This document shows, piece by piece, positions 14,087-21,860 of a stretch of 25,360 nt of DNA. The position numbers and the translations under genes were made by a program. This DNA comes from JABWAM01 sp964653025 (lineage in GTDB: Bacteria > Verrucomicrobiota > Verrucomicrobiia > JABWAM01): assembly GCA_964653025.1 (NCBI GenBank), contig CAZZBZ010000049.1:1-25360 (forward strand), given 5' to 3'. The stretch's first letter is position 1, and every line of letters begins with the position of its first letter. The notes beneath the pieces are model-generated. The model did no database searches, was not told where the DNA came from, and saw only the letters and a list, made by a program, of their open reading frames with translations.

Positions 14087-15312
14087 GCCAAAGCGAAGTC
14101 ACCCGCGCCATTTTTTACCACGAGCGCTGGCGCGCGGTGGCGGGCGGGGTGCTCGAAACCGCCGCCTCAACCTTCCTCCTCCTCATCGCCGTCCGCGTGT
14201 TCGACGCGCACGCGACTGCCAAGGGCCTCATCGCCGCCGGGGTCAGCTTCGGGCTGCTCCTTTCCCCGCTCGTCGTCTGGTTCGTCGCGCGCCGGGGTAC
14301 CCTGATCTCCCGCGCCGCCGCGAAACTCGCCCTCGTCGGGGCCGCGGGTTTCCTTGCCGCCGCCTTCGCCCCTTCCGACTGGGGATTCATCTCCGCGTCG
14401 ATGATCGGTATCTCCATCGGGGCGGCGATCGTCCCGCTCCTCACCCAGATGTACCAGGACGGGTACCCCGACGAACAGCGCGGCAGTCTGTTCACCCGGA
14501 CCATCGTTATCCGCATCGCTGTGGCGATGCTCTTCGCCCTGGTTGCCGGGGAACTCCTCCGCCGCGATATGGGCTGGTGGCGCCTCGTGATGCTCTGCTT
14601 CGCCGCCTCCGCGGCCTTCTCCTCCTTTCACCTGGGTCGTTGCCCGACCCGCGCCCTCCCCGCCTCCGACGCACGCAATCCCTTCCTCGCCCTGCGCCAC
14701 GTGAAACACGACCGCGTCTTCCGCCTTACGTTGATTGCCTGGATGTTCATGGGCTTTGGAAATCTCATGATGCTCCCCCTGCGCGTGGAATACCTCGCCA
14801 ACCCACGCTACAGCCAGGACCTCGACGCGGCCTCAATCGCCTTCCTCACCGCCGTCGTCCCGAACTTTACCCGTCTCTGTGTCTCCCGCCTTTGGGGATG
14901 GCTCTTCGACCGGATGAACTTCTTCCTGCTCCGCGTGATTGTGAACCTCGGCTTCGGGATCGGCATCGTCGCCTTCTTTACCGGCGACAGTTTCCTCGGG
15001 CTTGTCCTCGGCTCCGCGGTATTCGGCATCGCCATGGCGGGAGGCGACGTCGCGTGGAGCCTCTGGGTGACGAAGATCGCGCCGCCCAACCTCGTGGCGG
15101 ACTACATGTCCGTGCACACCTTCCTGACCGGGGTACGGGGCGTGCTGGCACCCCTGCTGGCCTTCCAACTCGCAAACGTGCTTTCCTTGAACACGCTCGT
15201 AATTTTCAGTGGGGCGTTGATCCTGGTCTCCGCGCTGATGCTCCTCCCTGAAATCCGATGGGGCCGCCTCCTCGGGCGCGGCTCCGCCCTCGTCGAGGAA
15301 ATCTCGGACTAG
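14083..15312 (+). CDS. MFS-type membrane transporter
   Basis: The start is the GTG at 14083-14085, which shares bases with the panC stop, giving 409 residues. Roughly 10-12 hydrophobic helices are visible, for example TFLLLIAVRVF, AGVSFGLLLSPLVVWFVA, LALVGAAGFLAAAF, IAVAMLFALVAGELL, LTLIAWMFMGFGNLMMLPL, VIVNLGFGIGIVAFF and FLGLVLGSAVFGIAMAGG. Short loops carry YPDEQRGSLFTR and WLFDRMN, which fit the conserved cytoplasmic loops of the major facilitator superfamily. The substrate is unknown. Tight coupling to panC makes pantothenate, a precursor or a related small acid a reasonable but untested guess. It ends 21 bp before a gene on the other strand. Confidence 0.82.
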   Translation: MSQSEVTRAIFYHERWRAVAGGVLETAASTFLLLIAVRVFDAHATAKGLIAAGVSFGLLLSPLVVWFVARRGTLISRAAAKLALVGAAGFLAAAFAPSDWGFISASMIGISIGAAIVPLLTQMYQDGYPDEQRGSLFTRTIVIRIAVAMLFALVAGELLRRDMGWWRLVMLCFAASAAFSSFHLGRCPTRALPASDARNPFLALRHVKHDRVFRLTLIAWMFMGFGNLMMLPLRVEYLANPRYSQDLDAASIAFLTAVVPNFTRLCVSRLWGWLFDRMNFFLLRVIVNLGFGIGIVAFFTGDSFLGLVLGSAVFGIAMAGGDVAWSLWVTKIAPPNLVADYMSVHTFLTGVRGVLAPLLAFQLANVLSLNTLVIFSGALILVSALMLLPEIRWGRLLGRGSALVEEISD

Positions 15313-15333
15313 AATGGCCGCGAGGTTCTACTC

Positions 15334-15993
15334 TCAGGAAAATTCGAGAGTCCCGAAGAACTCGGGCAGATGGAAACGCGGCTTCGGGAAGCCCACCGGT
15401 GCCCAGGTCAACCAGTGCGGGTGGGAGGTCTGGTCCCCACACTTGTAGAAGTTGGCCCGCCACGAAACCCCCGGCCCGGGCTTCGTCACCATCGTCTGCC
15501 CTTCAAGGAGGGAGAACGGGATACGAAACTCCACACACCAGGTCGTCGGCTCGGCGATCTCAGGCTCCACGCGGCGCGGCAGGGTGGAAACCACGGCGAC
15601 ACGGGCACACTCCTCCTCGGTAAGTACGCGATTTTCCTTCCCCGACGCGCGCTGCCAGTGGAAGAGAAAAACACCCCCGCAGTTCATCTCGAGGTTGAAG
15701 TAGCCCCGTCCGAGGTCTGTACCGGTCACGAAGAAGAACTCCGCGCAACTATCGCGACAGACGCCGTCCTGGTTCTTCCCGGCCACGGCGCGTACATAAC
15801 GATCGTCGACGCGGAAAATCCCCTGAACTGCTTCGTCGTCATACATGAGTCGCGCCTGCACCTTCGGGAAGTGGGCGGGACGCTCCCCCATGAAGTTTCT
15901 CAACTCAAGGGTTTCGGACGGGGCCCAGAGAGGCTTGTCCCAGTTCGCATCGGGGGGGGAGGCATGGAGGATTCGGGCAACGTGAAAGTTCAT
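15334..15993 (-). CDS. CBM9-like carbohydrate-binding protein
   Basis: From the ATG at 15991-15993 the protein is 219 aa. A further ATG at 16044 would add 17 residues that look neither like the family nor like a good signal peptide. The pattern of a family-9-like binding module is clear: PLWAPSETLELRNFMG near the start, RLMYDDEAVQGIFRVDDRYVRA, CRDSCAEFFF, GYFNLEMNCGG, WCVEFRIPFSLL and WRANFYKCGD. Related modules bind sugar chain ends on xylanases, or occur alone as single-domain proteins in PVC bacteria. No enzyme domain is attached and no export signal is evident, so its site of action is unclear. It diverges from the unknown membrane gene at 16081. Confidence 0.8.
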   Translation of the reverse strand: MNFHVARILHASPPDANWDKPLWAPSETLELRNFMGERPAHFPKVQARLMYDDEAVQGIFRVDDRYVRAVAGKNQDGVCRDSCAEFFFVTGTDLGRGYFNLEMNCGGVFLFHWQRASGKENRVLTEEECARVAVVSTLPRRVEPEIAEPTTWCVEFRIPFSLLEGQTMVTKPGPGVSWRANFYKCGDQTSHPHWLTWAPVGFPKPRFHLPEFFGTLEFS

Positions 15994-16065
15994 GGACGCA
16001 CTGTGCAAAACCCCCAGCGACAAGGGAAGGATGCATTTTGGCATGACGCACCCCCCAGAGACAGG

Positions 16066-16071
16066 TATACT
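16066..16071 (+). promoter_or_regulatory. candidate -10 box (TATACT) close to the start of the 195-aa membrane gene
   Basis: TATACT ends ten bases before the GTG at 16081. If used, transcription would begin at or a few bases before the start codon, giving a leaderless or nearly leaderless message. No good -35 box is placed: TGACGC at 16044-16049 with a 16-bp spacer is weak. Confidence 0.3.
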
Positions 16072-16080
16072 TTCTTCCGC

Positions 16081-16668
16081 GTGAAGGTGCCCCTTCGAGC
16101 AGGAATCGCCTCGGTCGTGTGGTTTTTCACCACTGGAGGGCTCGCTCTCGTCGCCCAGACCAACGGACCTTCCACGGTCGCCGTCGGAGCATCTTCCTCC
16201 CTCCCAGCTTCTGCGCCCGTTCCGATGGAGGAAGTTCGATTTGGCGGCGAAACTCCGAAGCCGACAATCCCTGCGGCAACCGGCCGAACCGCCGACGCAC
16301 CGGCGTCCGAGGAGTTGCGGGTGGCAGGGAATTCAGGCTCGCGAGGGCGTCTCGCGATTCCCGAGGTCCAGCCTGAGCCCATCCTCGCGACTCTCAGTCA
16401 AGTATTTGTGGACCGCTTCGGGCTCGCGGTCCCCCTCGGGGACGTGGTCCTCCTCGTGATTCTGACAAATATCTTCGCCCTGTTCCGCTCCCCAAGGATG
16501 ATCCTGTTGATGAGCTACCTCTTCTCCCTGAAGTGGGTGATCCTCTCGAACTACCAGGATGTGGCCCACTACTCCACGAGCATGGCTCACCTGACCACGT
16601 GGATTCTCGGCATCTGCGGCCTCTTTACGCTCGTGCTGTTCTGCCTCGACTGGTTCAACAAACCCTAA
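16081..16668 (+). CDS. unknown protein with signal sequence and three membrane helices
   Basis: The GTG at 16081 gives 195 residues. Residues 1-25 look like a signal sequence (GIASVVWFFTTGGLALVAQ). Residues about 30-100 are rich in Ser, Pro, Ala and Thr and probably disordered. Three hydrophobic helices follow at about 117-135, 140-155 and 171-190. The first half of the third is preceded by HYSTSMAHL, and the protein ends in a short DWFNKP tail. I recognise no family. A long open frame upstream of 16081 overlaps the divergent CBM9-like gene and reads as its shadow. The stop overlaps that of waaA, which faces it. Confidence 0.65.
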   Translation: MKVPLRAGIASVVWFFTTGGLALVAQTNGPSTVAVGASSSLPASAPVPMEEVRFGGETPKPTIPAATGRTADAPASEELRVAGNSGSRGRLAIPEVQPEPILATLSQVFVDRFGLAVPLGDVVLLVILTNIFALFRSPRMILLMSYLFSLKWVILSNYQDVAHYSTSMAHLTTWILGICGLFTLVLFCLDWFNKP

Positions 16669-17945
16669 GGGTCCAGCGCAGCGGCAAGGGCGGAGATCGT
16701 CCGATCAAGTGCCCCGCGTTTCGAGGCAACCAGTTCTGCGGCCGCCTTCCCGAGCGCCACGCGCCGGGATTCATTCGAAAGAAGATCGTCCACCTCGCGC
16801 TCCAATGCGGCGGCATCGGACACCTCGACCGCGGCCTTCGCAGCGGCAAAGTCCGCGACGATGACCGTAAAGTTCTCCATGTGTGGGCCATGGAGGATCG
16901 GCTTTCCGCACGCGGCCGGCTCGATGATGTTCTGCCCCCCGCGCCCGACCATGCTCTTGCCCACGAAGATCACCTTCGCACGCTCGTAGAGGAAACGCAG
17001 TTCCCCGGTGGTGTCGAGGATCACCGCATCGATCGGGCCGCGGGTCTCCCCCAGGCGCGACCGCAGGGCAAAGGGCACGCCACGACGGCGGAGAATCTCC
17101 GCCACCTCCCCCGCCCTTTCGGCATGGCGCGGGGCAAGGGCAAGGCAGAGATCGGGATGGCGGGCGCGCAAGCGGAGAAAGATATCGGCAGCCATTTCCT
17201 CCTCGCCGGGATGCGTGCTGCCGGCAACCCACATCTGACGGGCACCGAAGACCCCGAGGTCGGCAAGGAGTTTTGCGCGCGACGGGGAGGTCGTGTCGCG
17301 CGGGGTGTCGTACTTGAGACTCCCCACGCAGCGAAGCGCGCCGGGCGGGAAGCCAACCGCGACAAGGTTGGGCACGTCCGCCTCGGACTGGAGCGTGGCG
17401 AGGCGGAACGCACGGAGACCGGACTCGAAGAGCCACCGAAACCTCCGGTAGCGCGGGAGGAAACGGGGCGAGAGGCGGGCGTTGACGAGCGCGGCCGGGA
17501 TCCCTCGACGCGCAAGGAAGCGGAGGTGATTGGGCCAGAGTTCGGCTTCCACAAAGACCAGCGCCCTCGGTTGGAGGAGGCGGTGGACGGCGCCGAAGCA
17601 GAGGCGGCTATCGAGGGGAAAGTAAAAGAGCGGCACCTCCTCGGGGAGATTCCGGGCGGCAAAGGCATGACCGGTCGAGGTGGTCGTGGAGAGGACCAGC
17701 GGCGGAAACCCCGGGATCTCCCGTAGCCTTCGGATGAGGTCGAGGGCTACCCCTACCTCCCCGACGCTCACCGCGTGAATCCAGATGGGGCGCAGCCCAC
17801 GAAGGCGGTCGCGCTTCTCCGCGCTGAAGCGCCCGAAGCGCTCGCCGAAGTCGCGCCCGTAGCCGCCGCGGCGCCACATCCGTCGAAGGTAGTACGGGCT
17901 CGCGAGGAGCACCATGGGCCAGAAGATGAATTCGTAGAGGAGCAC
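16665..17945 (-). CDS. waaA: 3-deoxy-D-manno-octulosonic acid (Kdo) transferase
   Basis: This inner-membrane glycosyltransferase adds Kdo from CMP-Kdo to lipid A precursor, an essential step of lipopolysaccharide synthesis. I choose the GTG at 17943-17945 (426 aa, usual family length): the protein then starts with the expected membrane anchor VLLYEFIFWPMVLLASPYYL and the YGRDFGERFG block. A start at a TTG 68 codons further up would read through palindromic DNA. IHAVSVGE carries the conserved Glu63, FVEAELWPN and VAGSTHPGEE follow, and GRGGQNIIEPAACGKPILHGPHMENF is the CMP-Kdo-binding region. It is divergent from the DUF2961 gene. Its stop overlaps that of the 16081-16668 gene. Confidence 0.93.
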   Translation of the reverse strand: MLLYEFIFWPMVLLASPYYLRRMWRRGGYGRDFGERFGRFSAEKRDRLRGLRPIWIHAVSVGEVGVALDLIRRLREIPGFPPLVLSTTTSTGHAFAARNLPEEVPLFYFPLDSRLCFGAVHRLLQPRALVFVEAELWPNHLRFLARRGIPAALVNARLSPRFLPRYRRFRWLFESGLRAFRLATLQSEADVPNLVAVGFPPGALRCVGSLKYDTPRDTTSPSRAKLLADLGVFGARQMWVAGSTHPGEEEMAADIFLRLRARHPDLCLALAPRHAERAGEVAEILRRRGVPFALRSRLGETRGPIDAVILDTTGELRFLYERAKVIFVGKSMVGRGGQNIIEPAACGKPILHGPHMENFTVIVADFAAAKAAVEVSDAAALEREVDDLLSNESRRVALGKAAAELVASKRGALDRTISALAAALDP

Positions 17946-17961
17946 GAGGGGAAAAGGACCA

Positions 17962-18005
17962 ATCCCGACCCTATCGGGATATCTGAACGGGGTCGAGTCT
18001 CGACC
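17962..18005. repeat. pair of short palindromes upstream of waaA
   Basis: ATCCCGA-CCCTA-TCGGGAT at 17962-17980 (7-bp stem) and GGTCGAG-T-CTCGACC at 17991-18005 (7-bp inverted repeat) stand 10 bp apart. A weaker one, GCAGG-GCGGCA-CCTGC, lies at 18040-18055. They fill part of the 235-bp space between waaA and the DUF2961 gene, and support the view that this space is not coding. They may be a third type of dispersed palindrome or an operator. Confidence 0.6.
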
Positions 18006-18180
18006 ATCTCGGGGCACAGGACTGGCCCTCGGCGGTCTGCAGGGCGGCACCTGCTCAATGCCACGGAAAAAAAGACCCGATGAGAAAATCTCGGCAGAGC
18101 CACCATGCGCCCCGGCCGTCCCGACTTCGTTCAGTAAATAGATTTGCAAAAACAGGAAGAAGTCTCTTCCCTACCCCCCC

Positions 18181-19320
18181 ATGGAACCCTTTAACGGCCT
18201 CGGACTCCATCTCGGCAACCTCTCCCGCCTTTCCTCGGCGAAGAGCCTCTCACTCAGCCCCGAGAACCCCACGGGGGAAAAGGGCAAGGGCGCGATGGCC
18301 ACGGAGGGAAGCGGCGCGCGTTGCGCGCAGGAGCTCGGCCGCGGTTGGAAGATCGCGCCCAGCATCCACATCAAGCCGGGCGAGACCGCGACGATCGCGG
18401 ACATCCGGGGCCCCGGCGCGATCCAGCAGATCTGGATGACGCCGACGGGCAACTGGCGTTTCGAGATCCTGCGGATCTACTGGGACGATCAGGAGCAGCC
18501 CTCGGTCGAGGTGCCGCTCGGAGATTTCTTCGGCTGCGGCTGGGGAACCGAAGACGGTGCTAACCACAAGGGCGCGAACTTCCGCCCCCTCTCCTCGCTC
18601 GCGGTCTGCGTGAACCCCGGCAGCGCCTTCAACTGCTACTGGGAGATGCCGTTCCGAAAGCGTTGCCGGATCACCGTGGAAAACCTGCACCCGGGGAGGG
18701 CTGCTGAGGAGGCAATCGGACGGATGACCCTCTACTACCAGGTCAACTACACGCTCACCGAGGTGCCGAAGGACGCGGCCTACTTCCACGCCCAGTGGCG
18801 GAGGTCGAACCCCCTGCCCTACAAAGAGGTGCACACGCTTCTCGACGGCGTGAAGGGATGGGGCCACTACGTCGGCACCTCGATGGCGTGGGGAGCGAAC
18901 AACAACGGCTGGTGGGGAGAGGGCGAGATCAAGTTCTTCATGGACGGCGACAAGGAGTTCCCGACGATCTGCGGCACGGGCACCGAGGACTACTTCTGCG
19001 GCTCGTACAACTTCGACGTGGGCAAGGAGCACGGCGGCTACCGGGAGTTCTGCACCCCATATGCCGGCATGCACCAGGTCCTGCGCCCCGACGGGCTCTA
19101 CCGCTCGCAGCAGAGGTTCAGCCTATACCGCTGGCACATCATGGACCCGGTCCGCTTCGAGAAGGACCTGCGCGTGACGATTCAGGCGCTGGGTTGGCGG
19201 AATGGCGGGCGCTACCTGCCGCTCCAGGACGACATCGCCTCGGTGGCCTACTGGTACCAGACGCTCCCGACGGTCCCATTTCCGAAACTTCCCGGCCGCG
19301 ACTTCCTCGAAGTGATCTAG
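18181..19320 (+). CDS. DUF2961 (GH172-type) glycoside hydrolase-like protein
   Basis: The 379-residue protein matches the DUF2961 pattern: an N-terminal NLSRLSSAKSLSLSPENP segment, IADIRGPGAIQQIWMTP, VEVPLGDFFGCGWG, ENLHPGRAAEEAIGRMTLYYQVNY, then WGEGEIKFFMDGDKEFPTIC and GTGTEDYF. The family is glycoside hydrolase family 172, which includes fructofuranosidases/difructose-dianhydride synthases and arabinofuranosidases. The acidic residues Glu247/Glu249 and Glu269 are good candidates for the catalytic pair. The sugar target is not predictable from this. No signal peptide is visible, so it seems to be cytoplasmic. The ATG at 18181 follows a C-run without a Shine-Dalgarno site. A TPR gene converges on it, 14 bp away. 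Confidence 0.88.
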   Translation: MEPFNGLGLHLGNLSRLSSAKSLSLSPENPTGEKGKGAMATEGSGARCAQELGRGWKIAPSIHIKPGETATIADIRGPGAIQQIWMTPTGNWRFEILRIYWDDQEQPSVEVPLGDFFGCGWGTEDGANHKGANFRPLSSLAVCVNPGSAFNCYWEMPFRKRCRITVENLHPGRAAEEAIGRMTLYYQVNYTLTEVPKDAAYFHAQWRRSNPLPYKEVHTLLDGVKGWGHYVGTSMAWGANNNGWWGEGEIKFFMDGDKEFPTICGTGTEDYFCGSYNFDVGKEHGGYREFCTPYAGMHQVLRPDGLYRSQQRFSLYRWHIMDPVRFEKDLRVTIQALGWRNGGRYLPLQDDIASVAYWYQTLPTVPFPKLPGRDFLEVI

Positions 19321-19334
19321 CTTTCGAAAAAAAC

Positions 19335-20744
19335 CTAGGCGGTCTTCGCCTGCTCGCGGTAGTAATCCTCAACCTTTTTTCCAACGTCGCGGTAGCCCAC
19401 GTCGGCATCGTAGAGCATCTTGAACTGCTCGATCGCCTCTTCCTTTTTCCCCATCTGCTGGAGGGTTTCCCCGAGCTCGTAGAGGATCTCCTTCTTGAGG
19501 GGATCCATCACGAGCGAGGCCTCAGCGGCCTGGCGGAGGCGCATCGCAGCGAGGTCGAGGATGCCCTTCTGGCGGAAGCAACGTCCCATCCAGAGGTTGC
19601 AGGCGTTCTTGTTCTTCGGGTTGCCCGCGGCAAGTTGAAACTCGGGGACGGCCTTGTCCACGGCCCCGGTGCGGTAGTAGAGCTGGGCAAGTTCGAACCG
19701 CAGGTCGAGGTCGTTCGGGTAACGGCGCACGCGCGACTCGCAGTCGTCGAGGACAATCTTCGCCCGCTCGACCTTGAGGACCTCCATCTCAGCGGCAAGG
19801 GCCGGGTTGGAAGGATCGGCCTTCATCTCGGCCTCCTTGACCTCCATGGCGAGCGCGATCCGTTTCACCCGCGCCTCGGAAATTTTCTTTTCAATCCCCA
19901 TGTCCGCCTTGCCGGTCAGCTCGAAGGCGTGCTCCAGGCACTGGATCGCGTATTCGAACTCATTGACCTGGAGGGCGAGATCGCCGAGCTCGCGCCAGTT
20001 CGATGCGTTATTCGGCTCCTGTTGAGTCTGCTTGAAGATATCGGCCATGCGGGCGCGGACCACATCCTCGTCGCGGAAAATACGCGCGGACTGTTCGAGG
20101 CTGATCGCCTCCTGCTTGTCCTTGATCATGTCGCGGTAGGAGTCCGCGTTCTGCCAGCCGCCCCGGTCCATCGCCTCATTGGCGGTGGAATCCTTGAGAC
20201 CCTTGAATGCCTCCGCGTTTGAGGGCTGTAACTGGAGGACTTTCTCGTAGCACTCGCGCCCCTTCTGGGGCTGGCCGCTCTGCTGGCAAAGACGGCCGAG
20301 TTCCATGAGCAGGCCCACATCCTCCGGGCTCACCTCCAGCGCGATCTCGTAGGCCCAGATGGCGGTCTGTGGCAGGTCCATCTGCTCGGCGGCCTGGGAA
20401 AGGAGACGGAGCGCCTGGACATTCGAGGGGTTGCTCTCCAATGCCTTGTCGGCGGCCTGCATGGCCTTGGCCGGGTCCTTCTTCATGTTCGCCATGGCCT
20501 TGGCGAGCGAGGGCGCGCCCCCCATGGAACCGAACATGCGGCTGATGGCGCCCCCGCCCTGCACGCGGCGCATCTGCGCGACACGGAGGAGCTTGCGTCC
20601 TTGCAGGAAGCCGGGCTCGATCTCAAGGCACGCCCCCAGGAAGTGGATCGCATCCTCAATCCCCTTCCTCTCAACAGCGATGCGGCCCTTTTCGAAAAAG
20701 TCCTTCGCCGCACGGCTGATCTCGCTGATCGTCTTGTCTGGCAC
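19335..20744 (-). CDS. TPR-repeat protein
   Basis: The 469-residue protein starts at a GTG at 20742-20744, nine bases after the rlmN stop. Helical repeats of the tetratricopeptide type run through most of it, for example AMQAADKALESNPSNVQALRLL, AIWAYEIALEVSPEDVGLLMELG, GRECYEKVLQLQPSNAEAFKGL, AIQCLEHAFELTG, LRFELAQLYYRTGAVDKAVPEF and LGETLQQMGKKEEAIEQFKML. A Gly/Met/Ala-rich stretch (SRMFGSMGGAPSLAKAMANM) sits near residues 68-88. A charged segment around 285-330 may be a longer helix or coiled coil. There is no signal peptide or transmembrane helix, so a cytoplasmic scaffold is likely. The partner is unknown. Confidence 0.85.
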   Translation of the reverse strand: MPDKTISEISRAAKDFFEKGRIAVERKGIEDAIHFLGACLEIEPGFLQGRKLLRVAQMRRVQGGGAISRMFGSMGGAPSLAKAMANMKKDPAKAMQAADKALESNPSNVQALRLLSQAAEQMDLPQTAIWAYEIALEVSPEDVGLLMELGRLCQQSGQPQKGRECYEKVLQLQPSNAEAFKGLKDSTANEAMDRGGWQNADSYRDMIKDKQEAISLEQSARIFRDEDVVRARMADIFKQTQQEPNNASNWRELGDLALQVNEFEYAIQCLEHAFELTGKADMGIEKKISEARVKRIALAMEVKEAEMKADPSNPALAAEMEVLKVERAKIVLDDCESRVRRYPNDLDLRFELAQLYYRTGAVDKAVPEFQLAAGNPKNKNACNLWMGRCFRQKGILDLAAMRLRQAAEASLVMDPLKKEILYELGETLQQMGKKEEAIEQFKMLYDADVGYRDVGKKVEDYYREQAKTA

Positions 20745-20753
20745 AGTTACTTT

Positions 20754-21857
20754 CTAGCAAAGTGTCCCAGATGTGGCAACGGTTGCGTTACCCCGGATCT
20801 GGCGGAGGCGGAGTTGCCCGCAGGCGGCCTCGATGTCGTGACCCTTCTCCGTGCGAAGGGTCACCGTCGCCCCCGCTTGGGAGACCGCCTCGGCAAACCT
20901 TCGACATTGCTCGTCAGACGGACGCTTGAACCCCGTCTCCGCCACCTCGTTAAAGGGAATCAGGTTCACCTTCGCATGCGCGCGGTGCGCGAGTCCCGCG
21001 AGGAGAGAAGCCTCGGACGGGGCATCGTTCACCCCGGCGAGCAGGATGTACTCAAAGGTGATCAGGCGCCCCTTCACGCGAAAGTAGGTATCGCAGGCGA
21101 CCATGAGACGCTCGACCGGGTAGCGACGGTTCACCGGCATGATGCGGTCCCGCACCTCGTTGCGCGCCCCGTGGAGGGAGATCGCGAGGCGGACCTGGAA
21201 GGGCTCGGCTGCGAGCTTTTCGATCTCGGGCGCCAGCCCGCTCGTGGAAATCGTAATCTTCCGCGCGCCAAGGCCGATGCCCCAAGGGGCATTCAGGATG
21301 CGGATCGCGCGCAGGACGTTCCCGTAGTTCGCCAGGGGTTCCCCCATCCCCATGAACACCAGGTTGCTGACGCGGCACTTGCCCTCCCGCTCCGCGACGA
21401 TGAGCTGACCCACGATTTCCGAGGGGGCAAGGTTCCTCCGAAAACCATCCAGCCCGCTCGCGCAGAAACGGCAGCCGTACGCGCATCCCACCTGAGTGGA
21501 GACGCAGAGCGTCAGGCGATCGGCACGGTCCCCGTAAAGCCCCGCCGAAGCCGGAATCAGCACCGTCTCGATGAGCTGCCCGTCCGCGAGCTCGAGAAGG
21601 AACTTGCGCGTCGTGTCCGCCGATCCCTGCACGCGGGAAACCTTGGGAAGCGCGAGACCGCCGCGCTTCGCGAGTTCCGCGCGAAAGGGCGCGGGGAGGT
21701 TCTTCATCGCCTCCACCGCATCCACGCGCAACCCGTAGAGCCAGTGCAAAACCTGGCGCGCCCGGAACGTCGGCTGGCCGAACTCGCGGCACAGCGCGAT
21801 AACTTCTCCCTCGTCGAGGTCGCGAAGGTCGGGAGACAGAAGCGGTCGGGGCAACAT
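20754..21857 (-). CDS. rlmN: dual-specificity 23S rRNA/tRNA adenine-C2 methyltransferase
   Basis: This 367-residue radical-SAM enzyme methylates C2 of A2503 in 23S rRNA and, in many bacteria, A37 of some tRNAs. The iron-sulfur motif CX3CX2C is Cys125/129/132 (GCAYGCRFCASG). GMGEPLANY and the S-adenosylmethionine contacts STSGLAPEI and SLHGARNEVRDRIMPVN follow. The second methyl-carrying cysteine is Cys346 in IEAACGQL near the C-terminus. Length and order fit the family. Its ATG is 3 bp after the stop of the bi-domain oxidoreductase gene, so the two are likely one transcript and possibly coupled. A weak AAGGG lies about 8-10 bases before the start. Confidence 0.95.
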   Translation of the reverse strand: MLPRPLLSPDLRDLDEGEVIALCREFGQPTFRARQVLHWLYGLRVDAVEAMKNLPAPFRAELAKRGGLALPKVSRVQGSADTTRKFLLELADGQLIETVLIPASAGLYGDRADRLTLCVSTQVGCAYGCRFCASGLDGFRRNLAPSEIVGQLIVAEREGKCRVSNLVFMGMGEPLANYGNVLRAIRILNAPWGIGLGARKITISTSGLAPEIEKLAAEPFQVRLAISLHGARNEVRDRIMPVNRRYPVERLMVACDTYFRVKGRLITFEYILLAGVNDAPSEASLLAGLAHRAHAKVNLIPFNEVAETGFKRPSDEQCRRFAEAVSQAGATVTLRTEKGHDIEAACGQLRLRQIRGNATVATSGTLC

Positions 21858-21860
21858 GAC

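Noticed and set aside
17946..18149. Longer waaA start (TTG) adding 68 residues
   Set aside because: The added part crosses palindromes and precedes the normal membrane anchor; the GTG at 17945 yields the usual length.
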